A stretch of DNA of 64,000 nt from Desulfuromonadaceae bacterium (GCA_028681335.1 JAQUIT010000002.1:186001-250000), one strand, 5' to 3'. Numbered from the stretch's first letter, positions 26,742 to 39,627 are shown. The notes: a model not told the origin generated them from the sequence alone. Made by a program: numbers and translations.

Positions 26742-29378
26742 ATGACAGGTACAGAGATTCGCGCACGTTTTCTGCAATATTTTGCCGACAGGGGGCACAC
26801 GGTTGTTCCAAGTTCGGGGATTCTCCCCAAGAACGACCCGACCCTGATGTTTACCAATGCCGGTATGAACCAGTTCAAGGACTGCTTTCTGGGGTTGGAG
26901 GATCGTGGTTATATCCGGGCAGCCAGCTCACAGAAATGCGTGCGTGCCGGCGGTAAGCATAATGACCTGGAAAACGTAGGCCGGACGGCTCGTCATCACA
27001 CCTTCTTTGAGATGCTGGGGAATTTTTCCTTTGGCGACTATTTCAAAAAAGAGGCGATCGCCTTTGCCTGGGAATTTCTGACCAAAGAGCTGAAGCTGGA
27101 CACAAGCCGGCTGTATGTGACGGTCTACACGGATGATGATGAGGCGGCCGATATCTGGCACAACCAGGAAGGTATTCCGCTCGAGCGGATTTTCCGCTTC
27201 GGTGAGAAGGACAATTTCTGGTCGATGGGGGACACCGGCCCCTGCGGCCCTTGCAGCGAAATCTTCTATGATCAGGGGGCTGCAGTCGGCTGCGGTCGTC
27301 CTGAATGTACAGTCGGCTGTGACTGTGACCGTTACATGGAAATCTGGAATAACGTCTTTATGCAGTTTAATCGCTCAAGTGACGGCACTATGACGCCGCT
27401 GCCGAAACCGTCCGTCGATACCGGCATGGGACTGGAGCGCGTTTCCGCAGTTATGCAGGGGGTGAGCTCCAACTACGACATCGATATCCTGCAGGGGATC
27501 ATCCGCCATATCGAGCGGCTGTCGGGCAAGCGTTACGGGGCTGATGAAAAGGACAATGTCTCGATGCGGGTCATTGCCGATCACGCCCGGGCGGTGACTT
27601 TCCTGATCTGTGATGGCGCACTCCCTTCCAATGAAGGCCGCGGCTATGTCTTGCGGCGGATCATGCGCCGGGCGGCACGCCATGCCAAGATGCTCGGCTG
27701 TGCGGAACCGATGCTGTTTCATATGGTTGACGCGGTGCGCGTGATGATGGGTGATGCGTATCCGGAGTTGCAGGAGCGCGAAGAATATATCAAGAAGGTT
27801 GTACTCGCAGAGGAGCAGCGCTTTGCTGAAACTCTGGACAGGGGGCTTGCCATTCTCAACGATGAGGTCGCGACGCTGCGGAGTGCCGGCAAGCATGTCA
27901 TTCCCGGTGATGTGCTGTTCAAGCTTTACGATACCTATGGTTTTCCGACCGATCTGACCGCCGATATCGTCGAGAGTGAAGGTTTTACGATTGATGAGGC
28001 CGGTTTTGAACAGAGCATGGAGCGGCAGCGGGCACAGGCGCGTGAGCATTGGAAAGGCTCGGGTGAAGAGGGTATCGCCCAGGTATACAAAGAGTTGCAC
28101 AATAACGGTGTGCGTGGTCAGTTTGTCGGTTATGATGAAATGTCTGTCTACGCTCCGGTACTGGCCATTATCCGTGATGGTGTTTCTGTCCAAGTGGCTG
28201 CAGGCGGTGATTCGGTTGCGATCATCACGGAAAAGACCCCTTTTTACGGTGATTCCGGCGGTCAGAAAGGAGACACCGGGACTATTTCTACCGGCAACGC
28301 GCATCTTGATATTGTTGCTGCAAGCAGACCTTTTGTCGATATGGTTGTCCACCATGCCGTCGTCAGAGAAGGGGGCATCAAGGTCGGTGATATTGCCGAT
28401 CTGAAGGTGTCGCGGAGCGGGCGCGATGCGACCTGCCGAAATCACACGGCGACACATCTCCTGCAGAGTGCTCTGCGCCAGGTGCTGGGTGATCATGTCA
28501 AGCAGGCAGGTTCACTGGTGTCGCTTGAGCGGTTACGCTTTGACTTTACACATTTTTCCGCTGTGACAGATGAAGAGCTGCGCCGGATTGAGACGATTGT
28601 GAACGGGTTCATCATGGCAAACGATCAGGTGGTGACCCGCGAGATGGCTATTGCCGAGGCTGTTGAAGCCGGTGCCACGGCTCTCTTTGACGAGAAGTAC
28701 GGTGATTCTGTCCGCGTTGTAAAGGTAGGGGACGCCAGTATGGAACTCTGTGGCGGGACACATGTGCGGGCAGCCGGTGATATCGGTCTGTTCAAGATAG
28801 TTTCAGAAGCCGGTATTGCTGCCGGAGTACGCCGTATAGAGGCGTTGACAGGTTTCGGTGCGCTCGAATTTGTCCGTCTGATGGAGGACGATCAGAGAGC
28901 AATTGCTGCCTTACTCAAGGCGGAGGCGGGAAACTCACGTGACCGGCTCGAAAAACTGCTGGTACGTCAGCGAGAGTTGCAGCGTGAAATAGAATCGCTG
29001 AATGGTAAGCTGAATGCCGTTGCATCGGGTGATTTGCTATCGCAGGCAACCGACGTGCAGGGTGTCAAGCTGCTGGCCGTGCAGGTGCAGGTCGAGGATA
29101 TAAAGGCGCTGCGTGATCTGTCGGATACGTTGAAAGACCGTATCGGCGAGGGGGTTATTGCGCTTGGCGCCGATATCGGTGGCAAGGCGAACCTGCTGGT
29201 GGCCATTACCAAGGGGTTGAGCGGGACAATCAAGGCCGGCGACATCATCAAACAGATTGCGCCTCTTGTTGGCGGCAGCGGCGGCGGCAAGCCGGAGCTG
29301 GCCCAGGCGGGTGGGAGCCTGCCGGATAAACTGGATGAGGCGCTGGCCGCTGTTGCAGCGATACTCTCCAAGCGCTAG
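26742..29378 (+). CDS. alaS: Alanyl-tRNA synthetase
   Basis: An 878-residue class II synthetase, the usual length. The catalytic domain has [15 protein letters not shown], the motif 2 region and GLERV; the editing domain has [12 protein letters not shown] and [13 protein letters not shown] with the zinc and water-coordinating residues; the C-terminal oligomerisation part ends in [15 protein letters not shown]. It charges tRNA-Ala and clears mischarged Ser and Gly. The 186 bases upstream contain no gene. recX-alaS adjacency is common in bacteria. Expected to be essential. Confidence 0.98.
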   Translation: MTGTEIRARFLQYFADRGHTVVPSSGILPKNDPTLMFTNAGMNQFKDCFLGLEDRGYIRAASSQKCVRAGGKHNDLENVGRTARHHTFFEMLGNFSFGDYFKKEAIAFAWEFLTKELKLDTSRLYVTVYTDDDEAADIWHNQEGIPLERIFRFGEKDNFWSMGDTGPCGPCSEIFYDQGAAVGCGRPECTVGCDCDRYMEIWNNVFMQFNRSSDGTMTPLPKPSVDTGMGLERVSAVMQGVSSNYDIDILQGIIRHIERLSGKRYGADEKDNVSMRVIADHARAVTFLICDGALPSNEGRGYVLRRIMRRAARHAKMLGCAEPMLFHMVDAVRVMMGDAYPELQEREEYIKKVVLAEEQRFAETLDRGLAILNDEVATLRSAGKHVIPGDVLFKLYDTYGFPTDLTADIVESEGFTIDEAGFEQSMERQRAQAREHWKGSGEEGIAQVYKELHNNGVRGQFVGYDEMSVYAPVLAIIRDGVSVQVAAGGDSVAIITEKTPFYGDSGGQKGDTGTISTGNAHLDIVAASRPFVDMVVHHAVVREGGIKVGDIADLKVSRSGRDATCRNHTATHLLQSALRQVLGDHVKQAGSLVSLERLRFDFTHFSAVTDEELRRIETIVNGFIMANDQVVTREMAIAEAVEAGATALFDEKYGDSVRVVKVGDASMELCGGTHVRAAGDIGLFKIVSEAGIAAGVRRIEALTGFGALEFVRLMEDDQRAIAALLKAEAGNSRDRLEKLLVRQRELQREIESLNGKLNAVASGDLLSQATDVQGVKLLAVQVQVEDIKALRDLSDTLKDRIGEGVIALGADIGGKANLLVAITKGLSGTIKAGDIIKQIAPLVGGSGGGKPELAQAGGSLPDKLDEALAAVAAILSKR

Positions 29379-29430
29379 AAAAACAGTGGCTTTCCTGTCG
29401 CCTGCTGAACCGGTTAAGGTATACATCTGA

Positions 29431-31577
<2,147 letters not shown>

Positions 31578-31586
31578 GAGAAAGTA

Positions 31587-32498
31587 ATGACGCGACATTT
31601 TCTGGCGCTGCACGATTATACCAAGGATGAGCTGGACGCTCTGCTGCTGTTGGCGGCAGATTTGAAGAACAAGCAGAAGAACGGTATTCCGCACAAGTTG
31701 CTGGATGGCAAGACCGTGGCATTGGTTTTTGAAAAATCATCGACCAGGACGAGGGTCTCGTTTGAAGTAGGGGTGTTCCAGCTCGGTGGACATGGGCTGT
31801 TCATGCCGTCGGCTAATTCCCAGATGGGACGCGGCGAGCCGATCAAGGACAGCGCCCGTGTCATGTCACGCTATTGTGACGGGGTCATGATCCGTACCTT
31901 CGGGCAGGAGATCGTCGACGAATTTGCGCAGTATGCGGATATTCCGGTCATCAACGGCCTGACCGACCTGTTTCACCCCTGCCAGATCATGGCTGACCTG
32001 CAGACGGTGGTCGAGCACAAAGGGGCCTATGCCGGCCTGAAGTTTGCCTGGGTAGGCGACGGCAACAACATGGCCAATACCTGGATCGAGGCGGCTGCCA
32101 TTTGCGGGTTTGAGTTGCGCCTTGCCTGCCCTGCCGGGTACGAGCCGGATCGCGCGGTTATGGCGTGGGCCCAGGCGAAAGCTCCCGGCCTAATTACACT
32201 GACGGCCGACCCGAAGGTAGCTGTGGCCGGTGCGGATGTCATCAACACAGACGTCTGGGCCAGTATGGGACAGGAGTCGGAACAGAAAGAACGTGAAAAG
32301 GCGTTTGTCGGTTATTGCCTTGACGATGCGCTGCTTGCTTTGGCAAAACATGACTGTGTCGTCCTGCACTGTCTCCCCGCCCATCGCGGCGAGGAAATAT
32401 CTGACTCGGTCATCGAGGGGAAGAACTCTGTTGTCTGGGATGAAGCGGAGAACCGGTTGCATATTCAGAAGGCTATCATGGCCACATTGATCAAATAA
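31587..32498 (+). CDS. argF: Ornithine carbamoyltransferase
   Basis: A 303-residue enzyme joining carbamoyl phosphate and ornithine to citrulline. Catalytic motifs are [12 protein letters not shown] (carbamoyl phosphate), [16 protein letters not shown] (HPxQ), [12 protein letters not shown], and [10 protein letters not shown] with the ornithine-binding HCLP. ATG at 31587 follows aggagaaagta. Part of the argBDFG run. Confidence 0.97.
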   Translation: MTRHFLALHDYTKDELDALLLLAADLKNKQKNGIPHKLLDGKTVALVFEKSSTRTRVSFEVGVFQLGGHGLFMPSANSQMGRGEPIKDSARVMSRYCDGVMIRTFGQEIVDEFAQYADIPVINGLTDLFHPCQIMADLQTVVEHKGAYAGLKFAWVGDGNNMANTWIEAAAICGFELRLACPAGYEPDRAVMAWAQAKAPGLITLTADPKVAVAGADVINTDVWASMGQESEQKEREKAFVGYCLDDALLALAKHDCVVLHCLPAHRGEEISDSVIEGKNSVVWDEAENRLHIQKAIMATLIK

Positions 32499-32523
32499 TA
32501 TCAGAAAACAAAGGAGATTCTTC

Positions 32524-33747
32524 ATGGCAAAAAAACAGGAAATCAGCAAGATAGTTCTGGCATATTCAGGTGGATTGGATACATCAATTATCCTCAAATG
32601 GCTGAAAAACGAGTACGGCTGCAAGGTTGTCGCCTTTTCTGCCGACCTCGGACAGGGTGACGAGCTTGACCCGATTCGCGAAAAAGCTCTGGCCACTGGT
32701 GCTGACAAGGTCTACATCGACGATCTGCGTGAGGAGTTCGTGCGCGACTTCGTATTTCCGATGTTCCGCGCCAACGCCATCTACGAGGGGCACTATCTGC
32801 TCGGCACTTCAATTGCCCGTCCGCTGATCGCCAAGCGCCAGATGGAAATTGCCGCCATGGAAGGTTGTGATTCGGTATCTCACGGCGCCACCGGCAAGGG
32901 GAATGACCAGGTCCGTTTCGAGCTGGCCTACTACCACTTTGACCCTTCCATCAAGGTTGTCGCCCCCTGGAGAATGTGGGATCTGAACAGCCGCCAGGCG
33001 CTTATTGAGTATGCGCAGAAGAACGATATCCCGATCCCGACCATCCAGAAGCGCCCATGGTCATCGGACCGCAACCTGCTGCATATATCATTTGAAGGTG
33101 GCATCCTGGAAGACACATGGGCTGAGGCGCCGGAAGAGATGTATGTCCTGACCAAACGACCGGAAGATGCTCCCGACAAGGCGCAGTATGTGGAAATCGA
33201 GTTCAAGAACGGCAATGCCGTCGCTGTTGACGGCGAACAGATGACTCCGGCCCAGTTGCTGGCACATCTCAACTTCCTCGGCGGCCAGCACGGTGTCGGC
33301 CGTGTCGATCTTCTTGAGAACCGCTCGGTCGGCATGAAGTCGCGCGGCGTTTATGAAACCCCCGGCGGTACGATCCTGCGCGAAGCCCATTCGGCTGTTG
33401 AGCAGATCACCATGGACCGTGAAGTCATGCGCATCCGTGACAGCCTGATCCCGGAGTACGCCAAGCAGATCTACGCCGGTTACTGGTTCTCACCAGAGCG
33501 CCTGATGCTGCAGACATTGATCGACGATTCGCAGAAGTGCGTCAACGGCGTAGCTCGCGTCAAGCTCTACAAAGGACTCTGCCGTACGGTCGGGCGCAAA
33601 TCAGAGACCGATTCGCTCTTCAATCTCGACTTTGCCACCTTCGAGAAGGATCAGGTCTTCAACCAGGCCGATGCCGAAGGTTTCATCAAGATCAATAGTT
33701 TGCGGCTGCGCATCCGTTCGCTGATGCAGGCGAACCGGAAGAAGTAG
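32524..33747 (+). CDS. argG: Argininosuccinate synthase
   Basis: A 407-residue ATP-dependent ligase joining citrulline and aspartate. It has the PP-loop [12 protein letters not shown], the [15 protein letters not shown] segment and the C-terminal helix motif found in the ~400-residue subclass. ATG 32524 has aaaggagattctt upstream. A Nudix gene begins 3 bases after its stop. Confidence 0.98.
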   Translation: MAKKQEISKIVLAYSGGLDTSIILKWLKNEYGCKVVAFSADLGQGDELDPIREKALATGADKVYIDDLREEFVRDFVFPMFRANAIYEGHYLLGTSIARPLIAKRQMEIAAMEGCDSVSHGATGKGNDQVRFELAYYHFDPSIKVVAPWRMWDLNSRQALIEYAQKNDIPIPTIQKRPWSSDRNLLHISFEGGILEDTWAEAPEEMYVLTKRPEDAPDKAQYVEIEFKNGNAVAVDGEQMTPAQLLAHLNFLGGQHGVGRVDLLENRSVGMKSRGVYETPGGTILREAHSAVEQITMDREVMRIRDSLIPEYAKQIYAGYWFSPERLMLQTLIDDSQKCVNGVARVKLYKGLCRTVGRKSETDSLFNLDFATFEKDQVFNQADAEGFIKINSLRLRIRSLMQANRKK

Positions 33748-33750
33748 GGA

Positions 33751-34212
33751 TTGACAAAGAAGCGCTTTAAGAAAGAACACATCGTCACCTCTGTTGTGGC
33801 GGTGATTGTGGATGGTGACGGGCGGGTGCTCCTGACGAGACGGAGTATCCCGCCCTTCCTGGATCTGTGGGTCATGCCAGGTGGCAAGATCGACCTTGGT
33901 GAGCCTATTCTGGAGGCGCTGAAGCGGGAAGTTCATGAAGAGGTTGGGCTTGAGGTCGAGATTGAAGGTTTGATCGATGTTTTTGAGCACCTCACTCCCG
34001 GTGATGATAATTGCCATTTTGTGATTCTCTATTACCGCTGTCGCCCACTCTACTGCGATGTCGTCCACAACGAGAACGAAGTAGCCGAGGTGGCGTGGGT
34101 CCCCTGCAGCAAACTGCCTGATTATGACTTGCCGGCCGGTGCGCGCTACATTCTGGGGAAAGTCTTTCCTGAAACTTCTTTAGGCGAAATAACAAAAAAC
34201 GCCGATGCCTGA
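33751..34212 (+). CDS. Nudix hydrolase
   Basis: A 153-residue pyrophosphohydrolase-type domain with a complete Nudix box: GGKIDLGEPILEALKREVHEE then VGLEVE, holding the metal-binding Glu cluster. The substrate is unknown; the family cleaves nucleoside diphosphates linked to another moiety. The start is TTG at 33751, with gtaggga only just upstream, so initiation may be weak or coupled to argG. Its stop overlaps the next gene's start by 8 bases. It lies between argG and argH. Confidence 0.9.
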   Translation: MTKKRFKKEHIVTSVVAVIVDGDGRVLLTRRSIPPFLDLWVMPGGKIDLGEPILEALKREVHEEVGLEVEIEGLIDVFEHLTPGDDNCHFVILYYRCRPLYCDVVHNENEVAEVAWVPCSKLPDYDLPAGARYILGKVFPETSLGEITKNADA

Positions 34213-35380
34213 GATTATCGATAAAAAAGTAAACCTTGAATTTCCCCTCGGGCACCACCTGCACTGTATGGTCGCCCAGATCCCTAATCATCTCAAGCGC
34301 GCGGATATCGGCTTCTCTCTGGTCGATGCCGAAGAAAAATGGCGTCTGGTTTCTTCGATACTGGAGCTGGTTGCAACCGGTGAAGGAAACCTGAAAAAAC
34401 TTCATTTTCTGCTGTTCCCTGAATCAAGTATCCCTCTTTCGCGTTTTGATGACTTGCTGACAATTATCGGGCAGCGCTTCCACAATAATACGGTAACCGT
34501 CTTTGGCGTCGAGCATATCCGCCTCCGCCGGTACCGTGACTTACTGGAACGATTCCGTGAGGATAACGCCGAGGCTATTGCTTTGGTGGATCACGATATA
34601 GATTCCGGTGATGTGCTTGATATGCCGGTAAATTGGTGCTGCATCGCCGTCAAGGAAGCGGACGGTCGGCTGCGGGTCTTCCTTGAGGCCAAAAGCCATC
34701 CCTTTCACGGCGAAGAGTATATCGACAAATACCACGACCTGTATCGTGGCAGGCATTTCTACCTGTTCCGCTCTCGTCCATCTTGCTTCAACTTCATGGC
34801 TATTATCTGTCTTGATTACCTCTATCGCGACCTCTATACCTCTAATATCCGGCAGATTATCGACCACTCCAACCAGCTGTTCTTTACAACCAGACAGGGA
34901 CTGGATGCACTCTTTGTCATACAGTGTAATCCCAAGCCGGAACACCGTGCCTACCGAGATGTTATCAGCGGTTTTTATGGTGAATACCTGGAGGACACGC
35001 CGGGTGTGCGTGAAACGGTGACGGTTTTTGGTAACGCTTCGGAAGATACCAGGATTGAAGATTCGTACGCAGAAAACGCTTTTGGCTGCTCATATGTGGT
35101 AATAAACCAGAATCATCGCCTTGCCCAGGTCAGCTTTTCGGAATTTGCCACGGATAACTTTGACGGCGCCCCTGTCTGCCGGTTGCGTTTCGGCAGGGGA
35201 ACACGTCTGCTCTATTTTAACCTCCCACCGCAGCATGAGATTGATCCGCGCACTTCACGTGTTCCGCTTAAGGTTCATAGTATTATGGCTGTCCACGGGG
35301 TCGCGGGGTGGCGCAAGATCAATGTTGATGATCAAACGGCTGGGTCTGATAGCAAAACTTTATTTAGCGCTAACGGTTGA
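34205..35380 (+). CDS. Divergent nitrilase-superfamily (carbon-nitrogen hydrolase) protein
   Basis: A 391-residue protein I could not place in a named family. It carries what looks like the nitrilase triad: Glu73 in FLLFPESSIP, Lys163 in EAKSHPFHGEE, and Cys202 in MAIICLDYLY. The spacing (90 and 39 residues) and the KxHxPFxGE pattern are as in nitrilases and apolipoprotein N-acyltransferases. The C-terminal 150 residues are less like the family. No signal peptide or membrane span is seen. It overlaps the Nudix gene by 8 bases, so the two are coupled. Function is unknown; amide or metabolite repair is an inference. Confidence 0.6.
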   Translation: MPEIIDKKVNLEFPLGHHLHCMVAQIPNHLKRADIGFSLVDAEEKWRLVSSILELVATGEGNLKKLHFLLFPESSIPLSRFDDLLTIIGQRFHNNTVTVFGVEHIRLRRYRDLLERFREDNAEAIALVDHDIDSGDVLDMPVNWCCIAVKEADGRLRVFLEAKSHPFHGEEYIDKYHDLYRGRHFYLFRSRPSCFNFMAIICLDYLYRDLYTSNIRQIIDHSNQLFFTTRQGLDALFVIQCNPKPEHRAYRDVISGFYGEYLEDTPGVRETVTVFGNASEDTRIEDSYAENAFGCSYVVINQNHRLAQVSFSEFATDNFDGAPVCRLRFGRGTRLLYFNLPPQHEIDPRTSRVPLKVHSIMAVHGVAGWRKINVDDQTAGSDSKTLFSANG

Positions 35381-35467
35381 GCAGCACTTGGCTGTGTAAA
35401 AGTCATAAAGAAGTGTTTTTGCGGTGTGTAAGATTGCAACTAACTGCTGAAATGTAGCGTCTATACT

Positions 35468-35495
35468 TTGATTTAATAGGTTTTTCGCGTATAGT
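35468..35495 (+). promoter_or_regulatory. Candidate sigma-70 promoter of argH
   Basis: TTGATT at 35468-35473 and TATAGT at 35490-35495 with a 16-base spacer, 44 bases before the argH start in a 159-base gene-free gap. It suggests argH can be transcribed apart from argBDFG. Confidence 0.5.
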
Positions 35496-35539
35496 ATCCA
35501 CTCTTCAATCTCAAATCTGACAGAAGGAAACACTACACC

Positions 35540-36916
35540 ATGTCAAAAGATAAGCTTTGGGGCGGGCGTTTCACCCAGCCGACCGATAAATTCGTTGAGG
35601 AGTTCACTGCCTCTATCCAATTTGATAAACGTCTCTACCATCAGGATATTCGCGGTTCTGTCGCCCATGCCCGTATGCTGGGCAAGCAGGGAATCATCCC
35701 GCTGGATGATGTGGAGAAAATAGTCCATGGCCTGCAGAAAATCCTGTTGCAGATTGAGGCTGGCGAGTTCGACTTTTCCATTAGCCTGGAAGATATTCAT
35801 ATGAACATCGAAGCGCGCCTCTCTGCAGCAATTGGCGAGGCGGGCAAGCGATTGCATACCGGTCGTTCCCGCAACGACCAGGTGGCGCTTGATATCCGGC
35901 TTTACCTGCGTGATGAGATTGTAGAGATAACAACATATCTTGACCTGTTGCTGGATGCCCTGCTGAACCAGGCTGAAGCCAATCTTGATACTCTGATGCC
36001 CGGTTTTACTCATATGCAGACGGCACAGCCGATCCTGTTTGCCCATCATCTGATGGCGTATGTGGAGATGTTTAAGCGCGACAAGGCGCGTCTTGATGAC
36101 TGTCTGAAACGGGTCAATGTACTTCCGTTGGGGGCCGGGGCTCTGGCAGGCACAACATTTCCTATCGACCGCGAATATGTGGCCGAGCAGCTGGGATTCC
36201 CGGCCATAACCCGTAACTCGTTGGATGCGGTTTCCGACAGAGATTTTGCGCTGGAGTTCCTCTCTGATGCCTCGATTCTGATGATGCACCTGTCTCGATT
36301 TTCGGAAGAGTTGATTATCTGGTCAACAAGTGCCTTCCAATTTATTGAGCTGTCGGACGGTTTCTGTACCGGCTCATCAATTATGCCGCAGAAGAAGAAT
36401 CCTGATGTGCCTGAGTTGGTGCGGGGCAAGACCGGCCGGGTCTACGGTAATCTGATGGCAATGTTGACAGTCATGAAATCCTTGCCGCTTGCCTATAACA
36501 AGGACATGCAGGAGGATAAGGAACCGCTGTTTGATACGATTGATACGGTCAAAGGGAGCCTTAAGATCTTTGCCGATATGATCCGTGAGATGCGGGTGAA
36601 CTCTGACAATATGGGTAGAGCTGCAGGCCAGGGGTTCTCTACCGCGACTGACGTTGCAGACTACCTGGTGCGCAAGGGACTCCCGTTCCGCGATGCCCAT
36701 GAGGCTGTCGGTAAAGCGGTCGCGTACTGCGTCGAAAACGAAATGGACATCACTGAGCTTTCGCTGGCGGAGTGGCAGCTTTTTTCGAACAAAATCGATA
36801 CCGACATCTTCGCCTGCATTACCGTTGAGGCCAGTGTCAACGCCCGTAATGTTCCGGGTGGAACAGCTCGAGAGTGCGTAATGAGAGAGATCCAGAACGT
36901 GCGAGCGGGAAACTGA
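35540..36916 (+). CDS. argH: Argininosuccinate lyase
   Basis: A 458-residue fumarase/aspartase-fold enzyme releasing arginine and fumarate in the last biosynthetic step. Marks are [33 protein letters not shown], the HMQTAQPI segment, and [20 protein letters not shown], the superfamily signature with the catalytic Ser loop. ATG 35540 follows agaaggaaacactacacc. A GspA-like gene starts 6 bases after its stop, so the transcript may run on. Confidence 0.97.
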   Translation: MSKDKLWGGRFTQPTDKFVEEFTASIQFDKRLYHQDIRGSVAHARMLGKQGIIPLDDVEKIVHGLQKILLQIEAGEFDFSISLEDIHMNIEARLSAAIGEAGKRLHTGRSRNDQVALDIRLYLRDEIVEITTYLDLLLDALLNQAEANLDTLMPGFTHMQTAQPILFAHHLMAYVEMFKRDKARLDDCLKRVNVLPLGAGALAGTTFPIDREYVAEQLGFPAITRNSLDAVSDRDFALEFLSDASILMMHLSRFSEELIIWSTSAFQFIELSDGFCTGSSIMPQKKNPDVPELVRGKTGRVYGNLMAMLTVMKSLPLAYNKDMQEDKEPLFDTIDTVKGSLKIFADMIREMRVNSDNMGRAAGQGFSTATDVADYLVRKGLPFRDAHEAVGKAVAYCVENEMDITELSLAEWQLFSNKIDTDIFACITVEASVNARNVPGGTARECVMREIQNVRAGN

Positions 36917-36922
36917 TTCAAA

Positions 36923-37786
36923 ATGTACTGTGATTTTTTCGGCTTTTCTGAAAAACCATTCACGATTACCCCAAATCCTCATTTTGTTTTTTTAAGCAGC
37001 ATTCACCGTGAGGCTTTTGCGCGATTACTCTATGGTGTCGATAGTCACGCCGGTTTCATAACTCTGACTGGCGAGGTTGGTACCGGCAAAACAACGATGC
37101 TCCGCACGCTGCTGGCGCAACTCGAGCCGGAGAAATATACAAGCGCTCTTATCTTCAACCCTTGTGTGTCTGGTGAACACCTTCTTTCAGGTATTTGTCG
37201 TGAGTTCGGAGTTGAGGCGGAGGAGAAGAGCCGCTCCGGGTATCTTGATGTACTTAACCGATTTCTGCTCGAGCAAAATACAGCAGGGCGGACGGTTGTC
37301 CTTGTTATCGATGAGGCGCAGAATCTTGAGCCGGAAGTGCTGGAGCAGGTGCGCCTGATTTCCAACCTGGAGACTGCTCGCGATAAGCTGATCCAGATTA
37401 TACTTGCCGGACAACCGGAGTTGAACGATGTCCTGCGCCGTCACGATTTGCGCCAGCTTAATCAGCGTATCACGGTACGGAGCCGTTTGACTGTTATGAA
37501 GATTGATGACGTTGCCAAATATATAAACCACCGCCTTAAGCTATCCGGTAGCCATATTCCGGGCATTTTCTCTCCAGCGGCAATCAAACGTATCTATCGT
37601 TTCTCGTGCGGTAATCCCCGGTTGATAAATGTTGCCTGTGAACAGGCATTGGTTATGGCCTGGACGCTTGAAACCAGGTCGGTTTCATCCTCAATGGCTG
37701 CCGAGGTTATTGCGGAGCTTAAGTCTGCTGATAAACCTGAAGGTTTTATTATCCGTATTGTGCGTCGGCTGTTTGCCGGAAAGTGA
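36923..37786 (+). CDS. ExeA/GspA-like AAA ATPase
   Basis: A 287-residue ATPase of the GspA/ExeA/MshM group: start MYCDFFGFSEKPFTITPNP, Walker A GEVGTGKTTM, Walker B VVLVIDEAQNLEPEVLEQVRL, sensor segment and a C-terminal helical lid. Members help place secretins or assemble pili by acting with a GspB partner that contacts peptidoglycan. No peptidoglycan-binding domain is fused here. A GspB-like gene follows 8 bases later, supporting this assignment. Confidence 0.87.
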   Translation: MYCDFFGFSEKPFTITPNPHFVFLSSIHREAFARLLYGVDSHAGFITLTGEVGTGKTTMLRTLLAQLEPEKYTSALIFNPCVSGEHLLSGICREFGVEAEEKSRSGYLDVLNRFLLEQNTAGRTVVLVIDEAQNLEPEVLEQVRLISNLETARDKLIQIILAGQPELNDVLRRHDLRQLNQRITVRSRLTVMKIDDVAKYINHRLKLSGSHIPGIFSPAAIKRIYRFSCGNPRLINVACEQALVMAWTLETRSVSSSMAAEVIAELKSADKPEGFIIRIVRRLFAGK

Positions 37787-37794
37787 CCAGATAA

Positions 37795-38484
37795 ATGAGT
37801 TATATCCTTGATGCGTTGAAAAAAATTGAGCATGAAAAAAACAAAAAAACGCGCCAGGATGGCACTGTCAGCATCTCCGGTGATCTTTTCCACGAACAGA
37901 AACAGTTGCCAGCCAGAGTTGGAATATGGAACCGTCTGCTTATTATCGCTGTAGCAGCGCTGGTAACGTTTGCTGGGACGTGGTACCTGCTCAAAGGAAA
38001 CGATCAGAAGCCAGCTGCAGTTGTATCGATTTCAGCACAACAGCAACCACCGGTAGCGGTAGCGAAACAGCCTGCGCCACAGCAGCCGGTTACTTCGTTG
38101 TCACAACCTGTTGTTGCAGTGCCACAACTTCCAGCTGCTGTCGTGCCTAAGAAAAATATGGTTGATGAGGATGATTCGCCATCGATGCAGCGCGCGATAA
38201 AGCCTGTGCCACGTGTAAAAACGGAAGCAGCCGTATCATTACCGCGGCAGCAGGCCCCTCTAACTACTGCCGCGCCTGCGGATATCAAACTGTCAGGTAT
38301 CGCCTGGCAGGATGATCGCCATCTGAGGAGAGCCGTCATAAACGGTTATTTGCTTAAAGAAGGTGCCATTGTTTCTGGTGCCAGAATTACAGACATACTG
38401 ATAGACAGGGTACGCTTTTCATCAAATGCCGGACTGTTTGAGGTTAAGCTTGATGCCGTACTGCCTGCTGAGGTGCAAAAATGA
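37795..38484 (+). CDS. GspB-like membrane protein
   Basis: A 229-residue protein opening with MSYILDALKKIEHEKNKK, the classical GspB/ExeB start, one membrane span (about residues 43-62), a long Pro/Gln/Ala-rich periplasmic linker, and a C-terminal domain DIKLSGIAWQDDRHLRRAVINGY...GARITDILIDRVRF that matches the GspB C-terminal fold. It should partner the ATPase upstream in secretin or pilus assembly. It overlaps the next gene by 4 bases. Confidence 0.85.
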   Translation: MSYILDALKKIEHEKNKKTRQDGTVSISGDLFHEQKQLPARVGIWNRLLIIAVAALVTFAGTWYLLKGNDQKPAAVVSISAQQQPPVAVAKQPAPQQPVTSLSQPVVAVPQLPAAVVPKKNMVDEDDSPSMQRAIKPVPRVKTEAAVSLPRQQAPLTTAAPADIKLSGIAWQDDRHLRRAVINGYLLKEGAIVSGARITDILIDRVRFSSNAGLFEVKLDAVLPAEVQK

Positions 38485-39254
38485 GTGGAATAGGGCGCTC
38501 TGCGCTGGTAGTAGGGGTCTCGCTAATGGCGACCGCCTGTGGAAGGAAAGGGGCGTTGATTTACCCCGATATGCTGATGCCTGCTGCACCGTCTGCAGTG
38601 ACGGTGCTACAGAGCGGTGCCGTCGTAAAGATGTCGTTTGCGATCCCTGATAAGGACCGTGCCGGGAAGCCTGTGCGTGATGTTGCTGGTATTAAGATCA
38701 GCAGAAAAGCAGCCGATGCAGAACAAAAAGACCAGTGCCGATCATGTATGGCTGATTATACCCTGTTCAGTACGCTCTACCTTGAACATCTGCCGACCAA
38801 TACTCAGCGTGCCGGAAGCATACTGTTTATTCTTGATGGTGATGTTAGTGAAGGATATTCATATTCTTACACCATTGTTCCATTTACGGCGGGTGGTATT
38901 CAGGGCGCTTCAGCTACTACAGCGAGCGTTCGAGTGGTCCATGCACTTCCAGCGCCACAGCTGAGAGTAGAATCACTCCCTACAGAGTTAAGGTTACATG
39001 CAACGTCACAATCCATACCTGAAGGTACAACATTACTGGGGTATAACTTGTATCGCTGGACCGCCGTAAAAAAGCGATCCTATCAGCCGCTTAACAGGGA
39101 ACCCATCAGTAGTACTGCTGATTATGTTGACAGCGGGCTTGAACGGCGCGTTCTGTACAGCTATTCTGCGAGGGCCCTGTTCAAGATGCCTTCGGGAAAT
39201 GTTGTTGAAAGTGCGGAGTCAGATGTCGTTGCCGGGATGCTTGCCGACGACTGA
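38481..39254 (+). CDS. Lipoprotein with LptM-like N-terminus and fibronectin-type-III-like regions
   Basis: A 257-residue lipoprotein with lipobox LMATAC (Cys20), then GRKGALIYPD, which resembles the short LptM/YifL lipoproteins (ACGxKGxLY). The mature part has two beta-rich stretches, each ending in a YSYTIVPF or LYSYSARAL motif like fibronectin type III domains. In related genomes I recall a lipoprotein of this kind following argH and preceding lysA; here no lysA follows. Coupled to the GspB-like gene by ATGA. Confidence 0.72.
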   Translation: MSGIGRSALVVGVSLMATACGRKGALIYPDMLMPAAPSAVTVLQSGAVVKMSFAIPDKDRAGKPVRDVAGIKISRKAADAEQKDQCRSCMADYTLFSTLYLEHLPTNTQRAGSILFILDGDVSEGYSYSYTIVPFTAGGIQGASATTASVRVVHALPAPQLRVESLPTELRLHATSQSIPEGTTLLGYNLYRWTAVKKRSYQPLNREPISSTADYVDSGLERRVLYSYSARALFKMPSGNVVESAESDVVAGMLADD

Positions 39255-39289
39255 TAAATCAATTCCGTTCATTTTGTAATTCTAGACAC

Positions 39290-39324
39290 AAAAAGGGCAT
39301 CCACACGCGTGGATGCCCTTTTTA
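39290..39324. terminator. Bidirectional terminator between the lipoprotein gene and atpE
   Basis: A 15-bp stem (aaaaagggcatccac / gtggatgcccttttt) with a 4-base loop, A and T tracts on both sides, between convergent genes. Confidence 0.93.
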
Positions 39325-39351
39325 CATTCAACAACTACCTGAAATCAGAAA

Positions 39352-39627
39352 TTACTTTGCTACGGTTTCAGCCAGTTTAATAGCGATATCTTTGTAAGGG
39401 TTAGCGAACAGGATGATCAGGCAGACAACCAGTGCATAAATTGCCAGGGACTCGATCATGGCCAGACCGATCATCATTGTTGTCAGGATCTTACCAGAAG
39501 CACCTGGGTTACGGGAAACGCCTTCAACAGCGCTTTTAACTGCGAGACCCTGGCCAAGACCAGTACCAATTGTGCCCAACGCCATACCAAAACCTGCTAC
39601 CAGAACGCACATTGTGAAAAAGTTCAT
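39352..39627 (-). CDS. atpE: ATP synthase F0 subunit c
   Basis: A 91-residue two-helix ring subunit. The carboxylate is Glu59 in GLAMIESLAIYALV; the loop RNPGAS has the conserved Arg/Asn. Gln26 on helix one and Ser60 next to the Glu match positions used by sodium-type rings, but the position equal to Val63 of Ilyobacter is Met and the Thr position is Leu, so protons are the likely ion. The start has ggaggtagtaaag upstream. Last gene of the minus-strand run with atpB. Confidence 0.96.
   Translation of the reverse strand: MNFFTMCVLVAGFGMALGTIGTGLGQGLAVKSAVEGVSRNPGASGKILTTMMIGLAMIESLAIYALVVCLIILFANPYKDIAIKLAETVAK

Noticed and set aside
27375..28496. A 373-codon minus-strand ORF inside alaS
   Set aside because: It is the reverse shadow of a conserved coding region; residues show no domain and no start signal.
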